In this document: positions 22,458-33,803 of the stretch, piece by piece
Numbering within the stretch: position 1 is the stretch's first letter
Layout of the letters: each line of letters opens with the position of its first letter
DNA from: Nomia melanderi
Lineage: Eukaryota > Arthropoda > Insecta > Hymenoptera > Halictidae
Direction: 5' to 3'
NCBI RefSeq assembly: GCF_051020985.1
Contig: NC_134999.1
Location: 17,241,660 to 17,305,659, forward strand
Length of the DNA stretch: 64,000 nucleotides
Made by a program: the position numbers and the translations under genes
Notes under the pieces: generated by a model
Told to the model about the DNA's origin: nothing
What the model saw: the letters and a program-made list of their open reading frames with translations, nothing else
Databases searched by the model: none

Positions 22458-22937
22458 TTAACCCTTTGCACTCAGAAGCTTTTCACTAGAGACTCAACAC
22501 TTTCCTATAAGACGTAGACGACATTATTTGAAACGAACTAATGAGGAAACATATGTAAATTAACCCTTTGCACTCGGGAGGTGACTCAGTCATCACTTGA
22601 TTTCCTACAGTGGAGCTATAAAGTTTGATGTTTAATATTATACTTCATATAATGCATCAATCTGAGAAATATTGACGTAAAATAGCTTTACTCGTCAATT
22701 CGCGTGAATTTCTCGTTGAGTTGGTTTTACAAAATATCGCCTCCATCTCATCAGAATATGTTGAAATATTTCTAGTGAAAAACTTCGGAGTGCAAAGAGT
22801 TAAAAAACAGAGCTATCTTATATAGATATTTCATATATCGATGCATTATACGAAACTTAATATTACATATGACACTGTAATTTTTTCTATCGAATGAAGT
22901 GGCGATTGAGAGTCACCTCTCGAGTGCAAAGGGTTAA
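22458..22937 (-). mobile_element. Family A MITE, inverted, split by another family A copy
   Basis: Read on the plus strand it opens TTAACCCTTTGCACTCAG (the family right end) and closes CTCGAGTGCAAAGGGTTAA (the family left end). A forward family A copy occupies 22560-22803. Removing it with one TTAA leaves about 240 bp, the usual family length. Confidence 0.88.
22560..22803 (+). mobile_element. Family A MITE nested in family A
   Basis: Starts TTAACCCTTTGCACTCGG and ends GGAGTGCAAAGAGTTAA. It is 244 bp and complete, in the opposite orientation to its host copy. The insertion site in the host is TTAA. Confidence 0.9.
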
Positions 22938-23669
22938 TTCACTGAGTAATTGAGAGTGAGAGAGAGTAAAAGAGAGTTCTCTTTTTGTGTTCTATTTACC
23001 TAAATCGAGATAAACGCGAGGAATGAGAAAAATGTGAGCACGAGATAGATCAGTGGAACGTGGTAATAGAATATCGTTAATGGCTTCTGATTCGGTGTAT
23101 CAATGCAGTCTACATTTTATAATCGCCAGAACACGGTATGCACGATAATGGCCGCACCGAACTGTCTCGCCTGTATCAGTTTTATGCTTCCTTATATGAT
23201 ACCTGTAACAATATGATTGTTATTACGATCAGCGATGGTCACGCGAAAGGAAACGGACACGGGGTAACGTGACCACTCTACGGACAGGATAATTCACGCA
23301 ACGATTAACCGGCTGGATAATCGAACGTAAGGATAATCACGGTTCTGGCGTCTGCGTTTCGTCGTAAAGATCCGTATCTTTGTGCCACGAACTGTTTAGA
23401 CGGGCCCGCTCTAATGGATTATGATGGATACGTAAGTCGACAGTGGTTAGATACCGAAATGTAATTAAGGTGGAATTGGATGAAATTGTAACGGGAGATT
23501 GAATTAGACTAATAACGCTGTCGGAAATAAAAAGAGATATTAGGTTCCTTCGAATCGGTATCGAGCCGATCTGCGTTTCAAACATCGGATTTCAGTGAAA
23601 GTTTCACGAATCTGCTAGAGCTTCTTCATGGAATGCAAACTTCATTTACACTTCATCGAAAATTCAACG
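22938..23669. other. Non-coding stretch
   Basis: No exon or repeat is recognised. The open frame at 23337-23585 (minus) encodes a protein with no motif I know. Confidence 0.5.
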
Positions 23670-23837
23670 TTAACACGTTGACTGCCACGTCACCGATAAG
23701 GAGCTTCCAAATTACTTGAGAATAATTATAATTAGATAACTAATGTCGAGTGGGAATATTTCATACCGTAAGTTACTAGATAACAGTGTAACGTAAATAT
23801 TGCGAATAATTAGTAACGGTGGCAGTCAACGTGTCAA
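23670..23837 (+). mobile_element. TTAA-type MITE, family E, short copy
   Basis: Starts TTAACACGTTGACTGCCACG and ends GGTGGCAGTCAACGTGTCAA. It is 168 bp. The palindrome next to the left end is decayed (GTCACCGATAAGGAGC). The right TTAA has become TCAA. Confidence 0.88.
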
Positions 23838-23907
23838 CACTTGACCCGTTCGCTGCCAGTCACGAATATACTCGTACCAAGAGATTGCCAGTTTGGTACA
23901 ATCTTGG

Positions 23908-24249
23908 TTTTTTTTTATTTATATTTATTTATGGTCGCATCAACACTTGGCTCATTAGCGACTAACAGAGAGTTTACAAGTTGTTCATTAGAGTTAATCT
24001 ACATATGTTACATAGCTAATAATTTTATGATACCGATTTTCAAATGGTATCCCAACAGCTTAAAGTAATCCTAGGTTCCTATTTACTTATATTTTATCAT
24101 TGTATATTCCGATCACTCTCAAAAATCTTAGACTTTGTTCAATCGTCTCTGGGTTTCCAATAGTTTCTTCCAGTGATGTTCCTATGTTAAATGTTTTCCT
24201 TGTTTTAGAAGATTTGTCGCACTTTTGCATGATGTGTTCTACCGTTAAA
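23908..24249 (-). mobile_element. 5'-truncated non-LTR retrotransposon
   Basis: The target-site duplication ACAATCTTGG is present at 23898-23907 and 24250-24259. A T-run at the left end (23908-23916) is the A-tail of an element in minus orientation. The 342-bp body carries the last part of ORF2. This is the usual form of a target-primed insertion that stopped early. I cannot name the clade; the C-terminal motif suits an I/Jockey/R1-type element. Confidence 0.85.
24087..24249 (-). pseudogene. ORF2 C-terminal fragment of the non-LTR element
   Basis: About 53 codons ending at a stop. It reads TVEHIMQKCDKSSKTRK, then SLEETIGNPETIEQSLRFL and VIGIYNDKI. A T.EH....C block followed by an Arg and a short helical tail is typical of the end of ORF2 in many non-LTR elements. 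The reading frame continues upstream into flanking DNA by chance. The reverse transcriptase and endonuclease domains are missing, so it is dead. Confidence 0.7.
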
Positions 24250-24344
24250 ACAATCTTGGTTGTATTTGAAATGTATCGTAATATAAAGCAAAATAAATTG
24301 AACAAATGAAATCAGACATTTTGTGCTAGCAGTGAATGGGTTAC

Positions 24345-24450
24345 TACAAGATTTGTCATTGTTATAAAAGAGTAAGGAGTATTGTATAGAATGCCTAAAA
24401 TTCTCATGGCAGTGAACGTGTTAACCAACTAATTGGGAGATTTCCCAGTT
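24345..24450. mobile_element. Family E right end joined to the left end of family V
   Basis: ATGGCAGTGAACGTGTTAA ends at 24424. Its TTAA also opens TTAACCAACTAATTGGGAG, which has the palindrome TGGGAGATTTCCCA at 24434-24447. I found no partner for either end, so both are pieces. Confidence 0.5.
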
Positions 24451-24687
24451 TTCACATAGCAACGTACTGCCTTTTATTCTGTATATTCCTTTCGTTATTT
24501 GGTAAGTCACGAAGTGGGATTATTTGCAATTCATCAAATACTCGTTAAGTATTCCTTTTATTGTCGCCTAAGTGTTAAGCAATACTCTGTAGGCCCATGT
24601 AACTTTGAAGTCACGCATCAGTATATCGGCATCTTGTTGATTTATTTCATTTTGCACTCAAAGTGGTGAATGAAATTAAGTAATGAG

Positions 24688-24887
24688 TTAACTTAAACTT
24701 TTATATGCCCCGGCGTGGAAGTTTAACGTCATCGTAACTTGAAGGTTACAAAATATGTTTGTTTCATGGAATTATTGAAACTATTGAATACATTGTTAAT
24801 TCGTATTCATATGTGGATATTTATTAATTTTGCACTGCATAGATTTTGTTATAATCATGAAGAAAAATTCGGCCCATAGAGGGTTAA
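24688..24887 (-). mobile_element. TTAA-flanked MITE, family U, inverted
   Basis: Ends AATTCGGCCCATAGAGGGTTAA at 24887; the opposite end is TTAACTTAAAC at 24688. The reverse complement aligns with 30140-30342 at both ends and in between (GGCGTGGAAGTTTAACGTC against GGTGTGAAAGTTCAACGTG). It is 200 bp. Confidence 0.7.
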
Positions 24888-27552
24888 CTAAAGATCTAAC
24901 TCAACCCAACTACCTCCTACATTCGATTCAAAGATCCATTTAAATTCAACTAAACGATTCAAGTTTCCCTTTCGATTCAAATCATCCAAACAGAAACTGA
25001 ATTTCAATCCAAAAGCCATCTCAATCGCAAAACAACCTATCTCCAAGGGAAATAAATTCTCCAGAAAATCCAGCGTTACCCGACGAAACCGAGAAACATC
25101 CTAATTATCTTTTCAACGATCAATCTCCGACAAAGTTGCTTCTCCGACCGTGTTCCACATCGTTCCGCCAGAAGCGCGCGGCATAAACGCAGCAGATTGT
25201 TCCCCGCATAGTGAATCTGTATAACCAAAGATCCATCCGCGATACCGGGATGATCGAGACGCGTACAGAAAGGTACCGACGCGGAGTCAAAATCGTGGAA
25301 AAGGATTTAAATTGACGTCCACCTGCCCGAGTTGCTCAAACACTGATGCCCTCGTACAGCGGCGTTTATGACGGCCGCAGATGGCCTGTGAGCCGCGGCG
25401 GTACGAATACAGGCGAAACGAAACGGTCTGTGGACAGGTTACGGGCTTAAAGGCCTGTATACATCACTGCGGGCGGCTGGAACGTCAGCCGCAATCGGAC
25501 GGGATCATCAAAGGTGGTAGGAAAATCGATTGCCACGTGAACCGGCGTGGCCACTTTTCGCGCAGGGCTCCGGAGCACCTGTCCGCTTAACTACAATCAC
25601 CGTTCCACCGATCGATCGCCGCTGAGAACTTCGCCTCGATCCCCGCGACAATTAAAAATTAATAAGCGAACCGAACGCCGGAAAAACCGGCCCGATCCTC
25701 CGATAATTGTGCCTCGTTAATTTGTTGCAACTTATTCCCACCCGTCTCCGTAATTTCTTGTTAATCGTTTCATGATATAATGACCCGTTAACCGGGGTCT
25801 GTTTGATTAAATCCGGTTAATGATCCGGTAGCCCAGTGGGAAGAAAAACGAGGAGCGCCGCAAAAGTGAGGGACAAAAGTATGAGAACCGGGCTCGTGAT
25901 TAATGGAGAATATTCTCGGCGCGCCGCTGATCTTTATGCAAATTTCCATTCTCATGAGTTAATCGCATGAAAATCGAGGGAAAAATTTCTTTCGCGAAGG
26001 CTGCCCGCGATAACGGAATAAAAATGACGGCGAAGCTTTCGATGATTTACACGTCGCGAAGGGTGCGCGCTCGCGGTATTAGCTAATCACGGGGTATGAT
26101 AAGTTTATTAATGTTGTGTGTTTTGTTGGCTTGAGATCTGAATGATCTTTTTCACTGAAGAGTCGTCATTTCGTTTCATACATCACAATTCTAAAGCTTG
26201 ATACTCGATCATTCAACGATGTAATGTTCGTACGATGCAATTATTAAATGAAACGTTGAACTACTATAGTTCAATCCCTTCGATCGTATTAAATGATATT
26301 TATGTTAATCGCTCGAAATACCATTAATATCTCGCCAGATAAACGATGAATACGTTTAACGAAGGAAAAAACTTTCGAGCGGGTTAACATCGAAGAAAAA
26401 GTATCAACATTTTAGTTCCGCCTCCAATCTCACGGAAAGATCTGCGGATTTTCGTCGGTCTCGTTGCTCCCGAATCATTTATCATCGTCCCCTCGGGACT
26501 CTCAACAGTGTACCTACCTTCTCAACGAACTTTAATGCGGGAATTAGTATGCACGGCAAACAAACGAAGACGCGTCCCTTTCCCAAGAGAGAAACGCATC
26601 CGGTGCGGTGTACGCTCGGAGCAGAAGGGCGACGACGGAGGAGGCGTACGCAACGGCGAAAGCTCACCGAAAGCTGCTCCCGTGACACCGAAACGGAAGA
26701 TCCATGGAAATTAGCGACCGATGCCCGCCGTCCGCGTTGCACGATGATGAACCCTGATAAGAGCGGCGTAAGGGTGTTATTAGCTGAAAATACGAGGAAC
26801 ACCAGCGAGCAACGGCGAGCAGCACTTTTATGGGGGAAAGGGAATCATAATTGCGAGAGTTTAGCCGTAATGTCGGCAATCATTTTAATTAAGAACAGCT
26901 TCCCCGGCCCGGCACCCCGTGCCACCCCTAACCTACCGGCCCCACCACGGTTCCAGCCCCGTTCCGACGTTAATTGGTATATTTTGTATTTTACCGCGGT
27001 GTCTTGTGCAATTGCCGCACCTCCCTTTGACCAATAACCTATGATGGCCGCTGCCGTGGGAGATACGGCCCCGACCTTGCCAAGTCGAACAACTGCTTTA
27101 GACAATTAGCGCCTTTTACAAGCGATACAGGGTATATTCAGCGTAACCGTACGTGCTTTCCCCTGCTCGTTTCCATGGTGGCCGCGAGACTGTCCTTCCA
27201 ACGAAACTGGTGGTTACAGTGGTGAGCGGTTATTTAGAGTTTTCGGAAACGCGCTCCTCGGGATCCACATTAAGCAGGACATCGGTTTCTTCTGGCCGAG
27301 TCGTGAGAAGTCGGATATTAAGTTAATAATTTAATGATAGAATATTAAGGGAAGTCTCTGGCTTACGGTCGAGGGTAGAAGGAAATGTTCGAGATGAACT
27401 TTCTGCATGCTGAAGAAATTATACATGAATTTTGTACCCAAGTTCGGTGATACCTAGTAGAATAATGTGAAAAAAGAACGTCTAAATGTCTACGAAGGAT
27501 TAAAAAACTCACCCCTTACAAGCACTGCAACTAGAAACACTACGCAGTGCTA
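24888..27552. other. Stretch without TTAA elements
   Basis: AT-rich at first, with repeated GATTCAA words, then largely CpG-rich from about 25100 to 27110. Open frames at 26482-26802 (minus) and 26549-27037 (plus) overlap and match nothing I know. Possible regulatory DNA; no exon is recognised. Confidence 0.55.
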
Positions 27553-27963
27553 TTAACACGTTGGCTGTCACGAGAAACATCATTTATTCTTCTGGCAAAG
27601 ATAAAAAGGAATTATCGATCATTTACTACGATTCTTATGTTACACGTTATCTAGTTATTTACGATATTAACACGTTCGCGGACAGTAGAAATTGTATGCA
27701 ACCGCAAATATAGAAAAATGCAAATACTGTACTCCGAGGGTTAAAGGGCAGAATAATTTCCAAAAATTAAGGGTGTATAATTAAACATATGATAACGTGG
27801 CTTATAGATTTGAATGTTATAGCATTCGTGTCATTCTGCATCATAATGAAAATGAGTGGTATAGCCGTGTTAAACATGTTTATTCGACGTTAGTTGTCTT
27901 ATAAATTATAATCGTTTTAAAATCATTTTGGTCCCATGATCACTGCGGCACCGAAAGTGTTAA
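27553..27963 (-). mobile_element. Family E MITE, inverted, split by family P
   Basis: Starts TTAACACGTTGGCTGTCACG. Its two halves (to about 27666 and from about 27874) align with the reverse complement of 23670-23837, for example TTACACGTTATCTAGT and CGACGTTAGTTGTCTTA. The right end is CCGAAAGTGTTAA. A family P element fills the middle. Confidence 0.7.
27667..27873 (+). mobile_element. TTAA-flanked element, family P, nested in family E
   Basis: Starts TTAACACGTTCGCGGACAG and ends GGTATAGCCGTGTTAA. The internal block GTACTCCGAGGGTT is shared with the tandem copies at 49437. It is 207 bp. Confidence 0.65.
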
Positions 27964-28182
27964 CCCCTTGACCTATGATTTCTTTCTCAACTCTGATCGA
28001 TACGGCTACTTTGTCATTAATAATTTCATAGAAGAAGAGATGTTATGCCTATATTTCCTCTTAAGTATAATAATTGATTACAGAGGAATAATGTTTACTT
28101 CAAATTCGAATGAACTGAGTAATCTATATATTTGTTGAATCATGAAAATCTTCACCACGAGTCTCACTCGTTATTGTAGTAC
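27960..28182. mobile_element. MITE family M, right end lost
   Basis: Starts TTAACCCCTTGACCTATG and shares its TTAA with the family E element before it. The body matches 52031-52281. The palindrome CGAGTCTCACTCG lies at 28158-28170. The closing GGACAAGGGGTTAA is missing. Confidence 0.8.
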
Positions 28183-28986
28183 CTACGCAGAAATCTCCAT
28201 CAAGATCGTCATGAATGATCCCAGATTCCTAATAGAAGTTCACGTGGCTATCAATGATCTACTTACATTTCGATCGAAATAGCTTCTCCATTGAAACGCA
28301 GCCCAGTTTCTCGTCGTTCCTTACGGATTTCGCCTTGTCGCGGTGTGTCCGAGCGATTTCTTTGGATCGCGGGTCGCACGGTGATTGATAAGCTATCGGG
28401 GAACGCAGACCCGTGTCCCGTTTGCCCGTCACGTGAGCCACGTGCGTGCACAGACAAATTTTTCGCCGGGGCCGACGCGGCGTTGCAGCTCGGCTCTCGT
28501 TGCAGCTGGATTTTCATATAAAAAATATATTCAGAACTCTCATGGTCGGTGAGCGCGTGCCTGAGAAGATCACTATCCGGGGCCGGCGCTGGTACTCAGC
28601 GAGCATGCTAACGACTAACGGGCAACTGGGTTCGTTAAAAAAGAACCCGGCCGATTTCTCCCCCTCGTGTTTCGCCGCGACTGTTCCGGGCGCAACGTTT
28701 TCGTTCCTTTCGCGGACGCTTCACGCCTCGCGGTCCGCGGATCCGTCGCCGAGACGCGCCATTTCCGCGGGACGATTGGCTTCATCTCAAATAAGGTTTT
28801 GATTGAGCAAGAAGGAAGTTGAGAAACGGTGAACAAACGTGGTGAACAGTGGATTCATTGGATACGAAGCAATCGTTTGAGTGCAATGCAATTTTCAGCA
28901 GCGTCTATAAACTGCGAAGGAAGTTCGCGGATTTTAGGGTAGTTAGGTGTAGACGAAAGTTTAGGAAATGTTAAATGGATATATAT
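28183..28986. other. Non-coding, CpG-rich stretch
   Basis: Overlapping open frames on both strands (28263-28517 minus, 28446-28802 plus) are Arg- and Ser-rich with no domain. I see no exon. Confidence 0.55.
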
Positions 28987-29200
28987 TTAACCAGTTAACT
29001 GTGGAATTTAGCTGGAAAAGCCTCTCGTTCGCGCAATAAAATCGAAACATGGAGCGTGTACTCGTCGAACGCAGGACGAATGCACGTAGAGTATATTTTA
29101 ATGAAAGAACAAAGCGAAACAGAAGAATTACATGTTTATGTGAAAAAATAAAGAATTCATGAAAGAATTAGTATTATGTCAAACACAGTTAATTGGTTAA
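28987..29200 (-). mobile_element. TTAA-flanked MITE, family G, inverted
   Basis: Starts TTAACCAGTTAACTGTGG and ends CACAGTTAATTGGTTAA. It is the reverse complement of 16699-16935 and retains TTAA at both ends. It is 214 bp. Confidence 0.88.
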
Positions 29201-30139
29201 ATAGATATATAGGTTATTTCAAAGTTTAAACTTGAGTTTTATAGGTTCTTTTACTGACTTCCGAGAGCGTTGCAAGGTTAAGTAAATATTAATATAGCTA
29301 CTATTTCAACGCAAATATTTTCCAGCGTCCTCTGTATCCACTTCGCGAGATGCTCGGTTGAAAGTTTAAAACTGCACCGCCCGGTACTACCTTGAGAAGC
29401 GGTAATTAAGTTATGGTTGACCACACAGGTTGAATTATTCGCATACTTTCAGTTAATAGAGCGGCTACGAGGCTGGACGAAGCTTTCTCGTCAATGACGC
29501 GACGATCCTATCGCGAAATGAAAAATCTCCCGTCCCGGAGGCATGTGGAACCGAGACGTCCAGTGACCGTCGCCGCCGGTCATCGGGCTATCAAACATAA
29601 TTATGGAATTAAGCGTCGAACTATCAGTTTCCTATCGCGGCGCTGGTCTCCTTCCGCGAACAAGATCCACCCGGCGGCCCCTGGTAAACGGTAGCATGCA
29701 CGGAATACATTTTCATTAACATATTCAGGAAAAAGAGGCTAGTTGCGCGTAATTACAGAGAGCAATGGAAGAAAAACGAGCAGATTCGCCCGGAGAATCC
29801 CTTTAACAAGAGGATCCTGCCATCCGTAGCATCGCGAGCAACCAGTCCCTCTCTTTGCGTACGGAAACCGACCGTAGTCAGGGAGAGAAGGAGGCGGTGG
29901 GAGAGCGTCCTTAATGATGGACGGAGGAAGTGGTCCAAATAGAGACCAGCCTTGTAATATGGACCATCGCGGCGTTTCCGGTTGCGCGACGCGGAGCGTT
30001 TATACCGTGACTCCTTTGTTATCTCGTGTTCCAACATTGTTCTTCTTTTTCACGGCTCTCTGGATTCCAGAGAAGCATTTTAGGCGATCATTCTCTTTAC
30101 TATCGCACCATCGGGTTCGATCTCTAATAAATATTTCTA
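29201..30139. other. Non-coding stretch
   Basis: Mixed composition with small overlapping open frames (29494-29694 plus and 29753-30037 minus). No known motif, repeat or splice pattern was recognised. Confidence 0.5.
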
Positions 30140-30342
30140 TTAACCCTTCATAGGTCGAATTTTATTTAGCGACAATAGACAAATATATGCAATATAAAAT
30201 TAGGAAATAACCTGCAAATACAACTTAACATTCGATAGATTCAGATTATATTAAAATGAATGTATCTTCTGATTTAGAAACTACGATCACGTTGAACTTT
30301 CACACCTTAGTCCACGAAAGTTCAAGTCAATCGATCACTTAA
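30140..30342 (+). mobile_element. TTAA-flanked MITE, family U
   Basis: Starts TTAACCCTTCATAGGTCG and ends CGATCACTTAA. An inverted pair TTGAACTTTC/GAAAGTTCAA (30292-30301 and 30316-30325) lies near the right end. It is similar over its length to the reverse complement of 24688-24887. Its last TTAA is the first TTAA of the next element. Confidence 0.7.
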
Positions 30343-30527
30343 CACTAGAACTACTATTTAATACGATTAATACGCAATTCCTATAAAAACTGTAACAATA
30401 GATTATTTTCAGTTTCTTCAGATATTCATTATAGTAATCAAATGAAACTATTTATTTTCAAAATCATTTCGAATATTCAATGCTTGGAAGATATCAATAA
30501 CTGCTAAACAAAAAAATCGAAACCTTA
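30339..30527 (-). mobile_element. MITE family D, inverted, one end lost
   Basis: Starts TTAACACTAGAACTACT and aligns with the reverse complement of the family D element at 10286-10745 up to AAAATCGAAACC. The terminal repeat and palindrome of the far end are missing. Confidence 0.8.
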
Positions 30528-30892
30528 ATGGTAAATCTAATATTTCATTAGATCCGATGATTGAAATGATTGAAAGGTAAAGTTTCGATGCTCTAATAAA
30601 TCAATAAAACTAGGTAATATAGGTGCTACGATTGACAATTTCGAATTTGATCGTCTTCTCAGAATATATCTCTCTGATTAGTAGTCATCGATACATTTCT
30701 TAGGTCCCGGACGAGATGTTATGGAAATTATAACAGTTCGTAATCTGCTTGCATAGTAATATAATCAATTATAATCTACGAAATAATTCAACGGGCGGAC
30801 AAATTCAATTTAAATATCTGAAAGAGGAGCTACTTAGCAGCAGCTCGTTCTAATGAAATTTACTTCGCCACGGTCGAGATGGCCGCGCGGCG

Positions 30893-30940
30893 TATATAAG
30901 CCGGCGGTTTCCCTTTTCCGATTCGACAACTCTTTTAGTC
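30893..30940 (+). promoter_or_regulatory. Possible TATA-type core promoter
   Basis: TATATAAG at 30893-30900 is embedded in GC-rich sequence (GGCG before, CCGGCGG after), as in strong insect TATA promoters. A TTTTAGTC initiator-like word lies near 30934, slightly further downstream than the usual 30 bases. No coding exon follows that I can recognise, so this may be an alternative start or chance. Confidence 0.3.
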
Positions 30941-31081
30941 CGGAAAAGTTTCCTTCACGGTCCGCGTGGCCCGAGCCGCACACCGGTCGTGTTTCGTAAA
31001 AGCAGAAATAATTGCGTTCGTGTAGCTAAACGCCGGTTATCTGTTTTTACGGTGTATGATAGAACGCTTGCTCCAATTAAG

Positions 31082-31121
31082 GTGTAATATATTTAGGCTC
31101 CGTTTGTTTAATATATTACAC
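31082..31121. repeat. Perfect 12-bp inverted repeat
   Basis: GTGTAATATATT at 31082-31093 and its exact complement AATATATTACAC at 31110-31121, separated by 16 bases. It could fold as a hairpin in DNA or RNA. Function unknown. Confidence 0.7.
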
Positions 31122-32545
31122 GCGGTTTTCCGTTGAAAGCGCGCGCGGATCGCGCCGCGTTACGGCCGCCATATTGGCAGTGATTGATCGTCGAAACAGG
31201 CGCGCGCGGTCTTTTAACAGAAATTACACGTCCAACACCCGCGAACGAAGAAGGAGAACAGACGAACGAAGAAACGGGAGTAAGGAAGAACGGGAAAAAA
31301 CAATTTGATTAAAAATGAAAATCGCTATCTTATCCGTTCCAATCGTTCGCTCTGCTTTCCGGTCGCGGGGCATTCGTAAATTTTTCATAGGACCATCGAA
31401 CCGCTTCGATTACGGTTGTTAATGGTCTTCCTTTTCACGCGGCTGCGTCGATTCGTTCATTAATTAATTGATAATGTCTCGTGTTGCTCGAAAACATCGT
31501 TCACGTGCTAACCCAAATTCATCAGGAATATAATTTCGAGGAGAGAAAATTGAAATAAATAATAGACGATGTAGGGGAAAGAGAAAGAAAGAAACTGTTT
31601 GGCAAGCCAGCGAAGTTTTCATAAGGATCCTAGCGAGACGAAACGTTTCGGTGTTTAGAAAACCGCGGTAATTAAGTGCGATGCATATGCAGGGGCCGCA
31701 AATTACCTTTAATAATAGATGTTCGAACTTTCATCGGGGGCCTATTTATCCGAACGAAAAATCTTGGCAGACTGTCCGGGGCGGGTGTACTCGGAATGAT
31801 CATCATCAGGCCATGATATAACGCGAGCCGCTGATAATAATTACCAGTTGTTATTACAGTCCAATTCGCTGTTGGGTTACGGATACGCGTCCATTCTAAT
31901 TACCCGACGCAACGGCTGATTCATATTCATACGCCCCGGTGAAATTTTATGCGCGTGGCGTCTGAGACGGTATAGGCCGCTATCTACTTTATTAGCTGGC
32001 GCACACTTCCCGTCGATGCTAATTCACCTATATCAATCTTTGATATGAGACTTTTGCTGGGTTATGACGCAAGGCGAGCGGGCAGTAATCGCTGGCGGGT
32101 TTTCAACGAAACCGACGAGACTCCGTCGGACGAAGGCTTCAATTAGGCGCTGGGTTGCACCGCGAATGAACACGTTAAGCATAAGCCGTTGCTACTTCGC
32201 CGCTGCGGCGACTTCAGTCGGATCTGTTCCTGAACGACCGTTGAAACTTGTTGCACACAGTGGGAGAAAAATAACGTTAATGCGAGAAGATACGGGTAAG
32301 TAGCGAGTAATGAATTCATGAGGCTGGATACCATGGATTAAGAAGGCAGTGGTGCACGTACGAGAAACTTGAATGATCATAGATGACGAGGTAATTAATG
32401 AAGTCACTTAATACAAAGGAAGAGGGAGAAATTGCTTTTAAATTTACTTGTCGTTGGACGACGTTCCTCGAATATTCGAAAAGTGTTCAATTCGAATGAA
32501 TTCAGAGACAACCGTAATTTCTTTGATTTGTGTCTAAAATTGAAG

Positions 32546-32707
32546 TAAATTCAATATTGAATTTGAAGGATTCCAAAGAGCAAATCGGAAGCTATATTCT
32601 AAATTCAATATTGAATTTGAAGGATTCCAGAGAGCAAATCGAAAGCTATATTCTAAATTCAATATGGAATTTGAAGGATTCCAAAGAGCAAATCGAAAGC
32701 TGTATTC
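32546..32707 (+). repeat. 54-bp tandem repeat, three copies
   Basis: Units start TAAATTCAATATTG (or ATATGG) at 32546, 32600 and 32654, an exact 54-bp period. Because 54 is a multiple of three, the plus-strand frame stays open and gives an 18-residue repeat with LNLKDSKEQIESY. The 123-codon open frame at 32530-32901 follows from this. I see no evidence that it is a gene. Confidence 0.9.
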
Positions 32708-33477
32708 AAAGCTGTGATAAAAGATCTAAAAAAAAGGACTATACACTAGAGGACTATACACATCAAGAATCGAACAACACCAGTGTGCAAGAGACACAGA
32801 CAATTGATCAATTCAAGTTCCGTTTATTCAAGATCAGATTTGTCCCGAAGATCGACCGCGGAAAGAGCCGAAAATGGGCAAGTCGAGTGAAAACGGAGTA
32901 AACACGGCGCAGCTGCCGTAACTCCATCCGTAACCCGAGAAAGTATCATCGCGATATAAATATGGCCGAGATGCTATCGCCGTAACGTAGTGTACGCGAC
33001 GACCTTCTAATTCCTCGCGAGGTATGCGCGCACGTGCACACGCACCTACCCGGCCACAGATATCGAGTGTAACGGTGGTATATTAGCCGAGAATTAACGA
33101 CCGCGGTAATCAGCACTCGCCTCATAGCGTTCGCGGCGTTACACGGCCAAGGTTATTAACACCTTACCCGTCGACCACCCTGGATTTACATCGTTCCCTG
33201 CGCCCAGATCCCTCGGCACGATGGATCCCTGGTATCCTCGGGTTTCTAGCTGGTCACTCAGTCAGAGTTACCTTGGAAAACTTTCGAATATCCTCAAACA
33301 GAAAGAAAAGCTAAGAGAATTCTACAGAAAACTCCAATCTACGCGATGTCATCAGCAGTCATCTAAACTGATTGATGGATACTATAAGTATCCAAGGTTA
33401 ACACTTCTCAATTTTCGATTCTAAGTTAGTGCCTCGGAAATGGCAAGGAGAACAATTCGAAGTGAGAGATGTTCACT

Positions 33478-33803
33478 CGAGGAGTCGAAGATTGGGATTC
33501 TATAAAGTATACGAAACCTTCAGCAGATGAAGCTGAATTGCCTAATTGCTTAATTAATATAAAAAGAGGAAACGACGTACCGATCTCTTCCTGTTCGAGT
33601 AATCAAATCATTCCTCGACTGAAATATACAAAATCCTCAACAGATGAAGCTAAATTATATATCAATTACTTGAACAATAGAAAAATAAGAAACTATGTGT
33701 TGATCTCTTGCTACTCGAGTAATTAAATCATCTGTTTACGACCTAGTTTTCCAAATACGAAACATTCATCTCGAAATGCAGACACTCGTCCGCAAAGAGT
33801 TAA
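33478..33803 (+). mobile_element. Composite family K element with internal duplication
   Basis: Ends TCGTCCGCAAAGAGTTAA like family K. The CAGATGAAGCT block occurs at 33524 and 33641, so the body is duplicated with a 117-bp period. No left TTAA end is visible. The 85-codon open frame here is the family K body. Confidence 0.7.

Larger units (their letters stand above)
23841..24344. mobile_element. TTAA-type MITE, family O, split by a retrotransposon
   Basis: Starts TTGACCCGTTCGCTGCCAG and ends CTAGCAGTGAATGGGTTA. The palindrome ACGAATATACTCGT (23862-23875, one mismatch) lies inside the left repeat. A non-LTR fragment was inserted at 23908-24249. Without it the element would be about 160 bp. 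Confidence 0.7.
30528..32545. other. Stretch without TTAA elements, possible promoter inside
   Basis: AT-rich to about 30840, then CpG-rich to about 31250, with a TATA-like sequence and an inverted repeat described separately. It is mixed beyond that. No exon is recognised, although transcription could start here. Confidence 0.5.
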
